Source: Ampelomyces quisqualis (taxonomy: Eukaryota; Ascomycota; Dothideomycetes; Pleosporales; Phaeosphaeriaceae). From it: a DNA stretch of 64,000 nt. Both the position numbers and the translations under genes were made by a program. Below, piece after piece: positions 13,651 to 24,469 of the stretch (positions are counted from its first letter, which is position 1; the number at the start of each line of letters is the position of its first letter). The DNA is taken from positions 62,001 through 126,000 of the forward strand of contig JAGTXZ010000003.1 in the NCBI GenBank assembly GCA_018398575.1, written 5' to 3'. Under the pieces are notes generated by a model. The model had not been told where the DNA came from. It was given only the letters and a program-made list of their open reading frames with translations, and did not search any database.

Positions 13651-13822
13651 GTAATATTAGCTGTTGCTAGTAGTAATAACCTCTATAAGTAGCTAGGTAA
13701 GAAAGACTATAGGTAACATAGATTTAAAAGGCAACTCTATATTAATATTATAGTTAGAGCGCGTAGGCTAACTAGGAACATTACAGGATAATATAAAATA
13801 GTTAGTATATATACCTTAAGGT

Positions 13823-16192
13823 AGTGCTGTTTTCTACTGCAATAGCCAAATTCTATTTCCTGCAGCAATAGCTAAAGTCTATTTCCTGCAGTAATAGCTA
13901 AAGTCTATTTTCTACTATAATAGCTAAAGTCTATTTTTTACTATAACAGCTAAAGTCTATTTTCTACTACAACAGCTAGAATCTATTTCCTACTGTAATA
14001 GCCAAAGTCTATTTCCTACTACAACAGCCAAAGTTTATTTCCTACTATAACAGCCAAAATCTATTTTCTATAGTAATAGCTAAAGTCTATTTCCTGCTGC
14101 AACAGCTAAAGTCTATTTCCTACTATAATAGCTAAAGTCTATTTTCTTCTATAACAGCTAGAATCTATTTTCTGCTGTAACAGCTAAAGTCTATTTCCTG
14201 CTATAACAGCTAGAATCTATTTTCTGCTGCAATAGCTAGAATCTATTTCCTGCTATAACAGCTAAAATCTATTTCCTATAGTAATAGCCAAAGTCTATTT
14301 CCTGCTACAACAGCTAGAATCTATTTCCTACTATAAAGCCAAAGTCTATTTTCTGCTATAATAGCTAGAATCTATTTTCTACTATAATAGCCAAAGTCTA
14401 TTTTCTGCTATAACAGCCAGAATCTATTTCCTGCTGCAACAGCCAAAGTCTATTTCCTGCTATAACAGCTAGAATCTATTTCCTACTGCAATAGCTAAAG
14501 TCTATTTTCTGCTATAATAGCTAAAGTCTATTTCCTGCTATAATAGCCAAAATCCATTTCCTGTAGTAACAGCCAAAGTCTATTTTCTGCTGCAATAGCT
14601 AAAGTCTATTTCTTACTACAATAGCTAAAGTCTATTTTCTACTATAATAGCTAAAGTTTATTTTCTTCTGTAACAGCTAGAATCTATTTTCTACTATAAC
14701 AGCTAAAGTCTATTTCCTACTGTAACAGCTAGAATCTATTTCCTGCTATAATAGCCAAAATCTATTTTCTGCTATAATAGCCAAAATCTATTTTCTGTAG
14801 TAATAGCTAAAGTCTATTTTCTACTACAATAGCTAGAATCTATTTCCTGCTGTAATAGCCAAAGTCTATTTTCTACTACAATAGCTAGAATCTATTTTCT
14901 ACTATAACAGCTAAAGTCTATTTTCTACTACAATAGCTAGAATCTATTTTCTGCTGCAACAGTAAAAGTCTATTTCCTGCTATAACAGCTAGAATCTATT
15001 TCCTACTATAATAGCCAAAATCTATTTTCTAGTTATACGCAACAGTCTATTTTAGGTTTAGCTACAACGCACTAACTAGAAATAATCTATTTTTAAGCTA
15101 GAATAGGCTGTACTATGTATAGTAGTCTATTTCCTACTACAACAGACAAAATCTATTTTCTGCTATAATAGCTAAAATCTATTTTCTGGTATAACATCCA
15201 AAGTCTATTTTCTGCTATAATAGCTAAAGTCTATTTTCTACTATAACAGCCAAAATCTATTTTCTGCTATAATAGCTAAAGTCTATTTTCTGCTGCAATA
15301 GCTAAAGTCTATTTCCTACTATAATAGCCAAATTCTATTTCCTATAGTAATAGCTAATATCTATTTTCTGCTGTAACAGCTAAATTCTATTTTCTAGTTG
15401 TACGTAACAGTCTATTTTAGGTTTAGCTATAACGCACTAACTAGAAATAATCTATTTTCAAGCTAGAATAGGCTGTACTACATATAGTAGTCTATTTTCT
15501 ACTATAATAGCTAAAGTCTATTTTCTACTATAATAGCCAAATTCTATTTTCTACTATAACAGCCAAAGTCTATTTCCTATAGTAAAAGCCTAAATTCTAT
15601 TTTCTACTATAACAGCCAAATTCTATTTCCTGCAGTAACAGCTAAAGTCTATTTCCTGCTATAATAGCTAAAGTCTATTTCCTACTGTAACAGCTAAATT
15701 CTATTTTCTGCTGTAATAGCTAAAGTCTATTTTCTACTATAATAGCTAAAGTCTATTTTCTGCTATAACAGCTAAAGTCTATTTCCTACTGTAATAGCCA
15801 AATTCTATTTCCTGCTGTAATAGCCAAAGTCTATTTCCTACTACAATAGCCAAATTCTATTTTCTATAGTAATAGCTAAAATCTATTTTCTGCTATAATA
15901 GCTAAAGTCTATTTCCTGCTATAACAGCCAAATTCTATTTTCTGCTGCAATAGCTAAAGTCTATTTTCTACTGTAACAGCTAAAGTCTATTTTCTACTAT
16001 AATAGCCAAATTCTATTTTCTACTATAACAGCCAAAATCTATTTTCTGCTATAATAGCCAAAATCTATTTCCTGCTGTAATAGCTAAATTCTATTTCCTA
16101 GTTGTATATAACAGTTTATTTTAGGTTTAGCTACAACGCACTAACTAGAAATAATCTATTTTTAAGCTAGAATAGGCTATACTACGTACAGT
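13823..16192. repeat. 26-bp minisatellite with three inserted ~95-bp blocks
   Basis: Tandem array of a 26-bp unit, consensus near AATAGCTAAAGTCTATTT followed by TCTACTAT. Variation is mainly C/T at fixed positions (TTCC or TTTC; TAACAG or TAATAG; CCAAA or CTAAA). There are on the order of 80-90 units. Three copies of a longer block (about 15,030-15,125, 15,396-15,490 and 16,100-16,192) interrupt or end the array. Each contains CTATTTTAGGTTTAGCTA and CTAGAAATAATCTATTTT. C/T variation at fixed sites is what repeat-directed C-to-T mutation would leave in an array. Confidence 0.93.
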
Positions 16193-16790
16193 AAAAGATT
16201 CTTAAGCTTACTTATTAAATTGTAAGCTTATTATACTAAGTTATAGTTTTTATAAAGCTTACTATAAGCTATATAAGTATACTTATATTTATTAGATTCT
16301 TCTTATACGCTAAGGCGTAAGCTTATTAACCTACTTATAAGTTATATTACGTAAAGTATTTTATATATTCTTTGTTACTAGTCTTTCTTAGGCTTATATC
16401 TGTTTTGTACTTAATAATTAGCTATATAGATCTAGAATTATAATATTAGGTTAGAGTTAGGTTACTCTACTTTAAACCCTACTTAACCTTAACTCTAACC
16501 TATCTATTAGCGTACTTACTATTATAAGTAGAAAGTTCTTTAGGCTTCTACTTATTTAATTTTAAGGTAAATGTTATAAATTGTAGTTAAAGAATATTAT
16601 TAGGAATAATCCTTAAGGCTTTTAGATAGTAACAATTAAACAAAGTAAATGCAAGGCGATATTATAAACCTAAGGCATTATTCTCTACTACTCAGCTACC
16701 TAAGCGTCGCTTAGGTAGAGCTACTTGAAAGCTTAGGTCGATTACAAATACCAGGATAGCTACTGACAGATTATGGAATTAGAATCCTAG
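16193..16790. other. AT-rich boundary between satellite and gene island
   Basis: About 600 bp of AT-rich sequence without recognisable coding potential. Base composition changes sharply at about 16,730-16,790. The only distinct structure is the short palindrome listed separately. Confidence 0.6.
16696..16718. repeat. Perfect 23-bp palindrome (11-bp arms)
   Basis: CTACCTAAGCG and CGCTTAGGTAG flank a single T at 16,707. It lies at the AT/GC boundary about 190 bp beyond the IST3 stop codon. It could form a cruciform or hairpin, or be the remains of an inverted-repeat terminus. Nothing else supports a function. Confidence 0.7.
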
Positions 16791-16908
16791 AGAAAAGGGT
16801 TGAGGTAACTGTTTGAAAGCCCTTCCCAGTCTGGTGTATGGGTATCTCAATGTAAGTGTTAGGGTTCCACGAACCATGTACGATTGAATGCATATGACTA
16901 TCAAGAGA

Positions 16909-17913
16909 CTATTCGCGAGCGCGCTCCGCGCGAGGAGAACGCGCGCGATAAGGCAGCGGTGACCGCTTCGATCGCGGGCGGTCTGGGTGGTGATCAGAGG
17001 ACCAAGCATGGCGATGCCTTTCTCGTCTATCGTCGTCGCTGTCATCGTCGCGACGCCGCTCTCGACTGCGACTGCGCCAGCGTGCACGACTGCTATCGTC
17101 CGATGCTTCGCGGTGTCTCAGCTTTTCACGTCGCCGGTCACCCTCTGAGTCTCTGCCGCGACTTCTCTGGTCATCCCGACGCCGAGAGTGCCGTCCGTTC
17201 TGAAGGTCTTCCTCCTTGTCTTGAATCCCCCTGCCTTTGTCATGATGGTGGTCTCTCGAACCATCCCGGCGATGGTGCTTCTCTCGTCTACGCGACCTCT
17301 CCTTGTCCTTCTGCCTGGCCTTCCTCAACTTTTTGAGTGCGTCGTCAACCTTCTCCTGCTGGCGCTTGATCATGGAGTCGCGCATGGGATCGTCTCCATC
17401 CAGCTTTTCCATCAGCCGCCCAAGCTCAATCTCTTCCGGCAGTAGCGGCCTGTCCTCGTCTGACTCGCTGCCACTGTCCGTCTTCCGCTTCTTGCGCCTG
17501 CCTTTGCCCGACTCGTTTCCGGCGTCGACACCGACCTCCCCCAGCGTGTTGTCTCGCATGTCTTCGTCGTCTTTCGGCTTGTATCGCGCGTGATCTACCC
17601 GAAGAACACGATCCATGATGGTGGATCCTCCCAAATTATCCACAGCCAGGTCGCAGCTTCTCTGGTCCTCGTACTTGATCCAGGCAAAGCCCCGCGATTT
17701 ACCAGTCTCTTTGTCACGTGCAAGCTTCACCCATACAGGCTCACCATACTGCGAAAACATGGTAATGATGTCACCCTCTGAGAGCTCAAAGGGCAGGCCG
17801 CCGATGTTGATGAAGGCCGTGTCCCGGTAGTCGGTGTGCCACGAGCCTTCCGGGCTGATGCCCGCCTCGAGCTCGCGCTTATTCAGCTGCTGTATGGCAC
17901 GCACCGAGTTCAT
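16909..17913 (-). CDS. IST3: IST3/Snu17-like RRM protein (U2 snRNP, RES complex)
   Basis: Intronless frame of 334 residues. In yeast, Ist3/Snu17 is a nuclear U2 snRNP-associated protein that forms the RES complex with Bud13 and Pml1 and supports pre-mRNA splicing and retention. The N-terminus (AIQQLNKRELEAG, then SWHTDYRDTA) is the family signature before a single RRM at about residues 34-110: RNP2 FINIGGLP (34-41), RNP1 RGFAWIKY (74-81), then EDQRSCDLAVDNL. The rest is a long charged, Arg/Ser/Asp/His-rich tail with SR-like segments (about 200-334), much longer than in the 148-residue yeast protein and more like animal RBMX2. The start was set at 17,911-17,913 because homology begins there; the same frame is open 54 codons further upstream without family similarity. 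It is transcribed divergently from the dynein gene. Its stop lies about 120 bp from the AT-rich region, yet codon use looks normal. Confidence 0.93.
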   Translation of the reverse strand: MNSVRAIQQLNKRELEAGISPEGSWHTDYRDTAFINIGGLPFELSEGDIITMFSQYGEPVWVKLARDKETGKSRGFAWIKYEDQRSCDLAVDNLGGSTIMDRVLRVDHARYKPKDDEDMRDNTLGEVGVDAGNESGKGRRKKRKTDSGSESDEDRPLLPEEIELGRLMEKLDGDDPMRDSMIKRQQEKVDDALKKLRKARQKDKERSRRREKHHRRDGSRDHHHDKGRGIQDKEEDLQNGRHSRRRDDQRSRGRDSEGDRRREKLRHREASDDSSRARWRSRSRERRRDDDSDDDRRERHRHAWSSDHHPDRPRSKRSPLPYRARSPRAERARE

Positions 17914-18338
17914 GGTGGAGAAGTGCTGTGGTGGAGGCCTGGAACTGTGGGGAAGGCGCGGTCGGTCGGGGCTGGCCTCGATCAGCACATGGACACCATG
18001 GAGCGTTTCGCGATCTCGGAACACAGTCGGAAACGGTAGTGAAGTCGCAGGTTGTGTGGGTGAGGTGAAGTGCAATCATGTGCATGCGGCGGAGATAACA
18101 CAAGAGAACGTTCGGTCTTGGCGAATTCATGCAGGGTCCAAGCAAAAGCGCAACAGCACATGCCCTGCAAACAATCGCGACCACGACCACTACTGCAACC
18201 CCGCCGAGCATCTGCGCGTCGCCTGGCGCTTTACAATCTCAACGCCATTCTTCCTTCCACTTGCTGACCGAATTCAAGCTTCCAACAGACAGACAGCACG
18301 CGTGATCCCCGCATCGACAGCTCCGCAGCACCTCCGTC
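17914..18338. promoter_or_regulatory. Divergent intergenic region between IST3 and dynein LIC
   Basis: 425 bp between two start codons on opposite strands, so it must contain both promoters and both 5' leaders. Composition is balanced, like the genes and unlike the flanks. No confident TATA box or named factor site was identified. Frames in this region are not conserved and look like chance openings. Confidence 0.7.
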
Positions 18339-20107
18339 ATGGCGAGCGCACGCCGGACCCCCAACTCCCCCACACCACGCTCACATGGCGGCCACGACCG
18401 GCCCGGCAGCAGAGACGCAGAGAAGGAGCAGATATGGAAGCCCATGCTGGACAACATGTCGAGTGGGAAGCGCTTGCCGGAGAAGAGCCTCCTGGTGCTA
18501 GGTAAGTACTTGGCCAGGACGTCACCGTGTTGGAGAGAGAACTAACTGACTGGGCGCAGGGGGCACGCCAGAGACACAGCGAGAGTTCTTGGAGTCGGTG
18601 TCCACAGAGACTGCCAACAGTCGGCGGCCACCAGACCGTGGCAGGAAGCCCCCCATTGCGAACCAGTTTGCCCTGGGCTACACCTACCAGGACGTGCTGG
18701 ACACAGACCAGGAAGGTATCGGCATCGGCGTCCTCCCGCCCGAGCAACGCATAGTGCTGACATGCCAAGATACCCTCGCTCGCCTCTCGCTCTACCTGCT
18801 CGCGACCCCCTCGCCGTCCTTCACGCCCCTCGTCAAGCCCTACCTCAACCCGCGCACGCTCCCAAACATGCTTGTCGTCATACTGCTGGACTGGAACCAC
18901 CCCTGGCTCTGGACTCGACAGCTGCGCGACTGGATACGAGTGCTGCGCTCGCTGATTCTGTCCCTCGACGACGCTTCGAAAATGGTGCTGGAGGAGAACA
19001 TCCAGACCCTGCAGGACAAGGGGCGCAACGTGGCAGCCGAGCCGAGCAGCATGGAGAGCGTCAAGATTCCGCTGGGGCCGGGAGAGTGGGACGAGCCGCT
19101 GGGCATCCCGCTGTGTGTTGTGTGCCAGAACGCCGACAAGATCGAGTCGCTGGAGAAGGAACGTGGCTGGAAGGAGGAACAATTTGATTTCATCCTGCAG
19201 TACCTGCGCACAATACTGCTCAAGCACGGCTCAAGCTTGGTTTACACGATGCCTACGGCGCCCGGATCCCTGCAGACTCTCATCCACTCGACGCTCGGCA
19301 TCAAGTCGCTTCTCAAGCAAGAGCAGCTGCGGCACAATGTGACGGACCGCGATCGGGTCTTGGTGCCGCCCAACTGGGACTCTTGGGCGAAGATCCGTAT
19401 CTTGCGAGAAGGTTTCGATGTGGAGGGGATCAGCGAGCGATGGAGCATTGATATTGAGATCCCGATACACATGCGCCTAGCAAACGGCCAAGCCGCGGCC
19501 ATTCCCGAGGCGACAGAGCAGGAAAATGGCGACACGCGGCCGTCACCACTCGTTGAAGAGGAACAGGATGGGCGGTCTGCAACCTCAATATACGAAGACA
19601 CCATCCGCAACCCAGAAACCGACTTCCCACTGACAGGCGTGTCGAGACAGACAACTGGGATTGAAGTCACCAGCCAGGACCCGCAAAAATTCCTCACCGA
19701 ACAAGTCACCGTTCTAGAGACTCTACGGCGCGAAGATGACAACGAGGCAGCAATGAAAGCAGCCCGGAAAGAGTCGGATGCACCGTCGACACGCGCGTGG
19801 ACCGAGGAGGCATCTGGTGTCGTTGAAGAGCACATTGGCCCTGTACAGTTCAACATGGGCGGCATCCAAGTCAATGCCGATGAGATGGTCAAGCGGTTGC
19901 AAGTGCGTCAATATCATTTTCCTCGTTGGCGCTACAACATCAGAGCTAACTTCGATTCAGGATCGCGAAGCCAACCGCGCAAATGAGCCAGGTTCACCTC
20001 CAGCCACAACACAAGAGCCTGGAAAGATGGACAACGAGAAACTCATGTCGTTCTTCTCTGGCCTGCTCAACAAGGGCCCTGGCTCAGGTAGCTCACGCGG
20101 GTCATGA
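18339..20107 (+). CDS. Cytoplasmic dynein light intermediate chain
   Basis: Three exons, 18339-18501, 18560-19902 and 19961-20107, give 550 residues. Both introns are 58 bp, with donors GTAAGT and GTGCGT, CTAAC branch sites and CAG acceptors; reading phase is kept across both. The protein links dynein heavy chain to cargo adaptors on microtubules. Family signatures are WKPMLDNMSSGKRLPEKSLL (33-52), FALGYTYQDVLD, LGIPLCVVCQNADK and VPPNWDSWAKIRIL. The position of the G-domain P-loop (LVLGGTPETQRE, 52-63) lacks a GKS/T, so nucleotide binding by the classical loop is unlikely, as I recall for fungal members. Exon 3 encodes a C-terminal amphipathic segment, KLMSFFSGLLNK, with FF at 533-534 and LL at 537-538. 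This matches the adaptor-binding helix of animal light intermediate chains. The middle (about 390-500) is acidic and probably disordered. I am confident of the family; exon 3 rests on splice sites and this motif. Confidence 0.93.
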
Positions 20108-20597
20108 CGCGCTTGGCCACGTATCACGATTTCCACCACGTGATGAGGCTGACAGTTAATCGCATGTCGCTCGTACGATGATACCATGTCGTGGCTACCT
20201 TTTCATATAATGTCCATGTCTACACGGTTTTATACCCACAGCGTAGCTGTACTGCAATTCCATCGGTCAAAGTCCAACTTCGTTCTGTTCCCCTCATGTT
20301 CCTACTGATCTTGACGCCGTTTCATCCCCAGCTGTTCGCTTTCGCATTTTACATCATGCGCTACCATAAAATGCATGTTGTTCAATCACCTATCGTGGAT
20401 TGTCATGCTACGCGCTTGCGCGGTAGGCTATGGCATGTTTGTGACGTGACGGTATCGGACCTTTGCGGTCGGTGCTAACGGATTCGGATCCGCACCGTCG
20501 TGCGGGGCCCGCATATTCCGCAACGACATGGACATGCCTCCGGACGCAATGTCGCGAAGTCATTCAAGAGACTGAGGCATACTCTCCATCTGATAGA
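20108..20597. other. Intergenic region upstream of the FAD oxidase
   Basis: 490 bp holding the dynein gene's 3' UTR and the promoter and leader of the next gene. Composition is ordinary. The oxidase frame is open upstream to 20,463, but that part (45 codons) lacks family similarity and precedes the FAD-binding start. No RNA gene or repeat was seen. Confidence 0.6.
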
Positions 20598-21956
20598 ATG
20601 GCGATAAAGGATGATGAACCAACGGTCCTCATTGTGGGTGCAGGCACCTTCGGAACATCTACAGCCTACCATCTGGGCCACCAATACAAAGACCCTTCGC
20701 GCATTACAATCATTGACCGATGGGAACCAATGGCACCACTTGCTGAGAAGCAAGCCGCTGCAGTCGACACAAATCGAATCATACGTACGGACTACGAATC
20801 GCCTATGTACTGCAACCTCGCCAATGAAGCCATACATCCTTGGTTCTGGAACATGGCGGTGCAAGGTCATTTCCACAAGACAGGCTGGGTCGTCCTCGAT
20901 AAGAAGAATGGCGACTTTGGCGACAAAGTGCGCAAAACTTTTGACGAACGGGGCGGAGACTATACGTGCAACGTCTCCGTCTCCGAGCTACGAAAATATG
21001 AAGTTCTCCAAGATCTCTGCAGCAACATAGAAATGGGGAAAGCATACTTCAACCCCGAAGCCGGATGGTGCGACGCTGAACGCGCAACAATGTCTTTTCT
21101 CCGTGTGGCCACCAATAACGGCGTCAACCGCGTGACCGGCGAAGTCACGTCCCTCCTCTTCTCTAACAACAGACTCAGTGGCGTCCGAACATCACAAGGC
21201 GCAACGTACAACGCTGACAAGATTGTCCTGGCAACAGGCGCGTGGACAAGCACGCTGCTCTCCCCGCTTGAAGACACACTTTACATACCAGAGAAAGACC
21301 GCATCGAAGAACAAATCACATCCGTAGGCCGATTTTCCGCGTATTACACTCTTCCTTTACCTGAAGTCCAGCGCATCATGGAAAGCAAAATGCCCGTCGT
21401 TGTGATTGGCAAACACGTCGACATCATTCCGCCGTCCCAGCCCAACAGGACGCTCAAGATCAACGATTTAAAGACTGAAGTGGTACACTACACAACTCTG
21501 CCATCGGGACGCAAGATTAGTGCGCCTCCACGCGTGGAGCAAGCGCTCATCCCAGAAAAGCTGCGACGGCAAAGTGAACAAGTCATGCGCACCGCTTTGC
21601 CGCACTTCACTTCCAATCATACCCCCTCGCGCTGGCGCATATGTTTCGACGCCGTTACACCAAGCGAAGATTTCCTCATCTGCATTCACCCGCACTCATC
21701 CCTTTCCAACCTTATCATCGCGACGGGTGGCAGCTTCCATAGCTACAAATTCCTCCCAGTGGCGGGCAAGTACGTAGCGAAGGTTTTGAATGGAGACGGC
21801 TGCGGAGAAGAGAAGGACAGGGCGTGGGGATGGAAGGGTGAGAAGGAGAGGAGAGAATGTGGGGGGTTAGAGTTTGGGGTTAATGGGAAGAGGGATGGAG
21901 AGAGGAGGATTGTACTTGAATTTGAAAAGAAAGTTAGCAAGAAGGGAAGATTGTAA
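20598..21956 (+). CDS. FAD-dependent amine/amino-acid oxidase, sarcosine oxidase-like
   Basis: Intronless, 452 residues from the ATG at 20,598. That start was chosen because it lies 13 residues before the dinucleotide-binding motif GAGTFG (14-19, in VLIVGAGTFGTSTAYHL). An acidic residue at the end of strand two (TIIDR, Asp40) fits adenosine-ribose binding. Later family features are GKAYFNPEAGWCDA (147-160), IVLATGAWT (209-217), RICFDAVTPSEDFLI (347-361) and the C-terminal FAD-binding GGSFHSYKFLPVAGKYVA (377-394). Cys349 sits where monomeric sarcosine oxidase and fructosyl-amine oxidases attach FAD covalently. Expected reaction: oxidation of a secondary amine such as sarcosine, pipecolate, saccharopine or a fructosyl amino acid, releasing hydrogen peroxide; the substrate cannot be assigned. 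Residues about 400-452 are a low-complexity, Gly/Glu/Lys/Arg-rich extension ending GRL, at best a weak peroxisomal signal. The stop is only about 50 bp from AT-rich DNA. Confidence 0.87.
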   Translation: MAIKDDEPTVLIVGAGTFGTSTAYHLGHQYKDPSRITIIDRWEPMAPLAEKQAAAVDTNRIIRTDYESPMYCNLANEAIHPWFWNMAVQGHFHKTGWVVLDKKNGDFGDKVRKTFDERGGDYTCNVSVSELRKYEVLQDLCSNIEMGKAYFNPEAGWCDAERATMSFLRVATNNGVNRVTGEVTSLLFSNNRLSGVRTSQGATYNADKIVLATGAWTSTLLSPLEDTLYIPEKDRIEEQITSVGRFSAYYTLPLPEVQRIMESKMPVVVIGKHVDIIPPSQPNRTLKINDLKTEVVHYTTLPSGRKISAPPRVEQALIPEKLRRQSEQVMRTALPHFTSNHTPSRWRICFDAVTPSEDFLICIHPHSSLSNLIIATGGSFHSYKFLPVAGKYVAKVLNGDGCGEEKDRAWGWKGEKERRECGGLEFGVNGKRDGERRIVLEFEKKVSKKGRL

Positions 21957-24469
21957 CGCACAAGGGCAGTTGTTAAAGTAAGGATAAGTGCGGACTAAGG
22001 AAAAAAGAGCAGAAAGTACTATCTAAGAGATTAGACAATAGATCTAGGAACATAGTCAAGATAGTAATAGAATACTATAATAAAATAGTTAACATACTAT
22101 TCCTTGTTACGTGGTAAATTATCTATTTTATACTAGCAAGAGAAATAGAAAGCAATTTTTTAAATATCCTCTGGAAACAAATTTTAATATATAAAGAAAT
22201 TTAGACAAATATATAAATAAGATATTACCTTCTTATTTTTTTTCCTTAAATATAGATAATATATTTGTTAAAGAATTAATTTAAAAACTTTAAAACTATA
22301 GGTATTCTAAATATACTTTTGAATTCTCTAGTTCTTAATAGAATAAGATAAGAAGAAAGTATACACTATGCTTATATTTTAAAATTGTTTCTATATTTTT
22401 TACAAAACCTAAAGAAACCTAATACTAAGTAATAGAAAACTTTTTCAAAAGCTTTCTTTTTTATAATATTTAACTTAAGTATATACTAGTTACTAAGTAA
22501 TCTAAATAAAACTCTAGATTTATTTATAAAGCTTCTATAATATATAATTCTAGCTAGAGCTTTATAAAGAGTTTAATTATTATATATAAGCTTACTTTTA
22601 TCTAGCTACTTAGGAAACGTAATATATATCTTACCTTTTTCTATAAACTAAGTAGAGCTTAGTTCTTCTAAGCTAGGTTAGAAACCTAAGCTAGGTTAGA
22701 AACCTACGCTAGCTTATACATAACATATTACTATAACATTAATAATTAATTTCTCTATAACTAAACAGATAAAATAGTTTATTTTAAGATACCTAAAGAG
22801 ATTAAGTAATATATTATAGATATACTTAACTCTTGTTATAATAAGAAATTTTTCTTACCTACTACTATACTCTAGTATTACTATGTTCTATATTAATACG
22901 CCTATAAAGAGTATAGATATACGCCCTTTAAGATTAGTAGCCTACTTAGCTACTTCTTACTTTATAAGAAGTAAGAGTATACTCTACATAATTATACAAA
23001 ACGCTGTAGTAACTCTAGCTTTACTACCTTCTTATATATAATATACTATACTACTATAGTTATTTTAAACGCTAGTAACTAGCTACTACTTCTACTCTAT
23101 ACTTTTAGCTATAACTAGGTTCTAAAATAATATAATATCTTACTAAGCTATATAAAATAAAGTAAAAGATATAAGAAAAGAATAAGATAACAGAAAGTAA
23201 AAATAATATACCTTAAAAAAGTTCTACACCTTTAAACGTATAGTATAGTAGTAAAACATACTTAAGACTAACTACTAGAACTTTAATAGGATTTACTTTT
23301 AAGTTAAGTATAGAGGTTTATAAATTGTTATTATATATAGCTAAAGTTATCTACTAAAAGTAAAGAGCTATACTACTCTTACTAATAATAATTAAATCTT
23401 TCTTATATAAGTAGAGTATATAGGTTAAGTAGGTATAGTACTACTACCTCTACTTATACTTAAGGTAAAATAATATTTCTACCTATAGTATAACTATAAA
23501 AGTAAATATAGTAAATACTACCTTAGAATAAGTAAGAGTAGTTAAAGTAATAGATTTCTTAGCCTTATATAGCTATAGTACTTAAATAAGTATAGTAAGC
23601 TATACTAGTAAAGTACATAGTATTTACTCTACTTAAATAGATTTAAAAATCTATAATAGTAACGTTTTTATAGTACTTAAGGCTATATTTCTATATATCT
23701 TTAGAATACTAGTCTCTTAATTAAAGCTACTCTAGCTAATAAAATTAGTACTATAGATATACTATTAAGTATACTATTTTTACTAGCGCTACTAACTTTT
23801 ATAAAGTAGAGTTTCTATGTAAAGTATAGTATATCTATAACTTTACTTTAACTAAAAGTATTATTACTAGTAGCTAGTATAAGGCTAGCTTATAGCCATT
23901 TCACTTATATAAGGTATTTAATAACTTTTTAAAAACTCTAGTGTTAATGTATATACTTAAATACTAGATTATAATCTTTTCTTATCTAAGTATTTTAAAT
24001 ACTTACTTTTATAATACACTTATAAAAGTAAATACCTTTACTAGAATAATATTATAGCGCTTTCTAAGTAAGCTTAGAGTATTATAATAAAGCTTTAAGT
24101 TATTAAATATAACCTTAATAAGGTTATAAAGAAAGTAAGATTATTGTAAAAGAAGTAGAAAATAGACTAATAGGTAGTATAAAAAGATAGTGTATTAGAC
24201 ACTTAATATACCTATAAAGTAATTATTAGATTAAATAAATTAATAAGATTATATCTAAGAATATTATATTATAACTTTTATTGTAATTATTTTCTAGTCT
24301 ATATAAGAAGTTTTGTCTGTATTACGCTTATTACTAAGCGCAGCTAGTAGGTTTTACTTAGCTATAGCCTATACGCTGTTAAAGGCTAAGTCTCTACTTA
24401 AATATTTATATTAAACACTAAGCACTTGCTATATCTCTAATATACTTCTTTAGCTTATATAAAGTATAA
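21957..24469. other. AT-rich repeat-derived DNA, unresolved
   Basis: Composition collapses to AT-rich within about 50 bp of the oxidase stop codon. All frames are closed, with CTA/TAG enrichment. A short direct repeat (GCTAGGTTAGAAACCTA) occurs near 22,670-22,715. No LTR, terminal repeat or protein motif could be recognised. Confidence 0.55.

Larger units (their letters stand above)
5541..13822. mobile_element. Decayed element carrying a RecQ-like helicase relic
   Basis: An 8.3-kb stretch lies between two minisatellites. It has higher GC than the satellite DNA but is full of stops. Read-through on the minus strand gives a RecQ-like helicase (about 8,040-9,000) with possible coding sequence upstream to about 11,600. 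On the plus strand, a different long relic frame runs from about 12,030 to 13,650. The two relics diverge from a short central region. No terminal inverted repeats or LTRs were found, so the borders are only the edges of the flanking tandem repeats. RecQ-like helicases of this kind occur in fungal subtelomeric (telomere-linked helicase) repeats. Membership of that class is inference. Confidence 0.55.

Noticed and set aside
13823..16192. CRISPR array of 26-bp repeats
   Set aside because: There are no unique spacers; units are head-to-tail, so it is a minisatellite.
17914..18075. 54-residue N-terminal extension of IST3
   Set aside because: The open frame upstream of the chosen Met has no similarity to the family; the conserved N-terminus begins at 17,913.
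17834..18505. Plus-strand coding gene in the divergent promoter
   Set aside because: It overlaps the start of IST3 antisense and exon 1 of the dynein gene in the wrong frame, with no family similarity; a compositional shadow.
20463..20597. 45-residue N-terminal extension of the FAD oxidase
   Set aside because: The FAD-binding motif begins right after the Met at 20,598, as in the family; the upstream part looks like a leader sequence.
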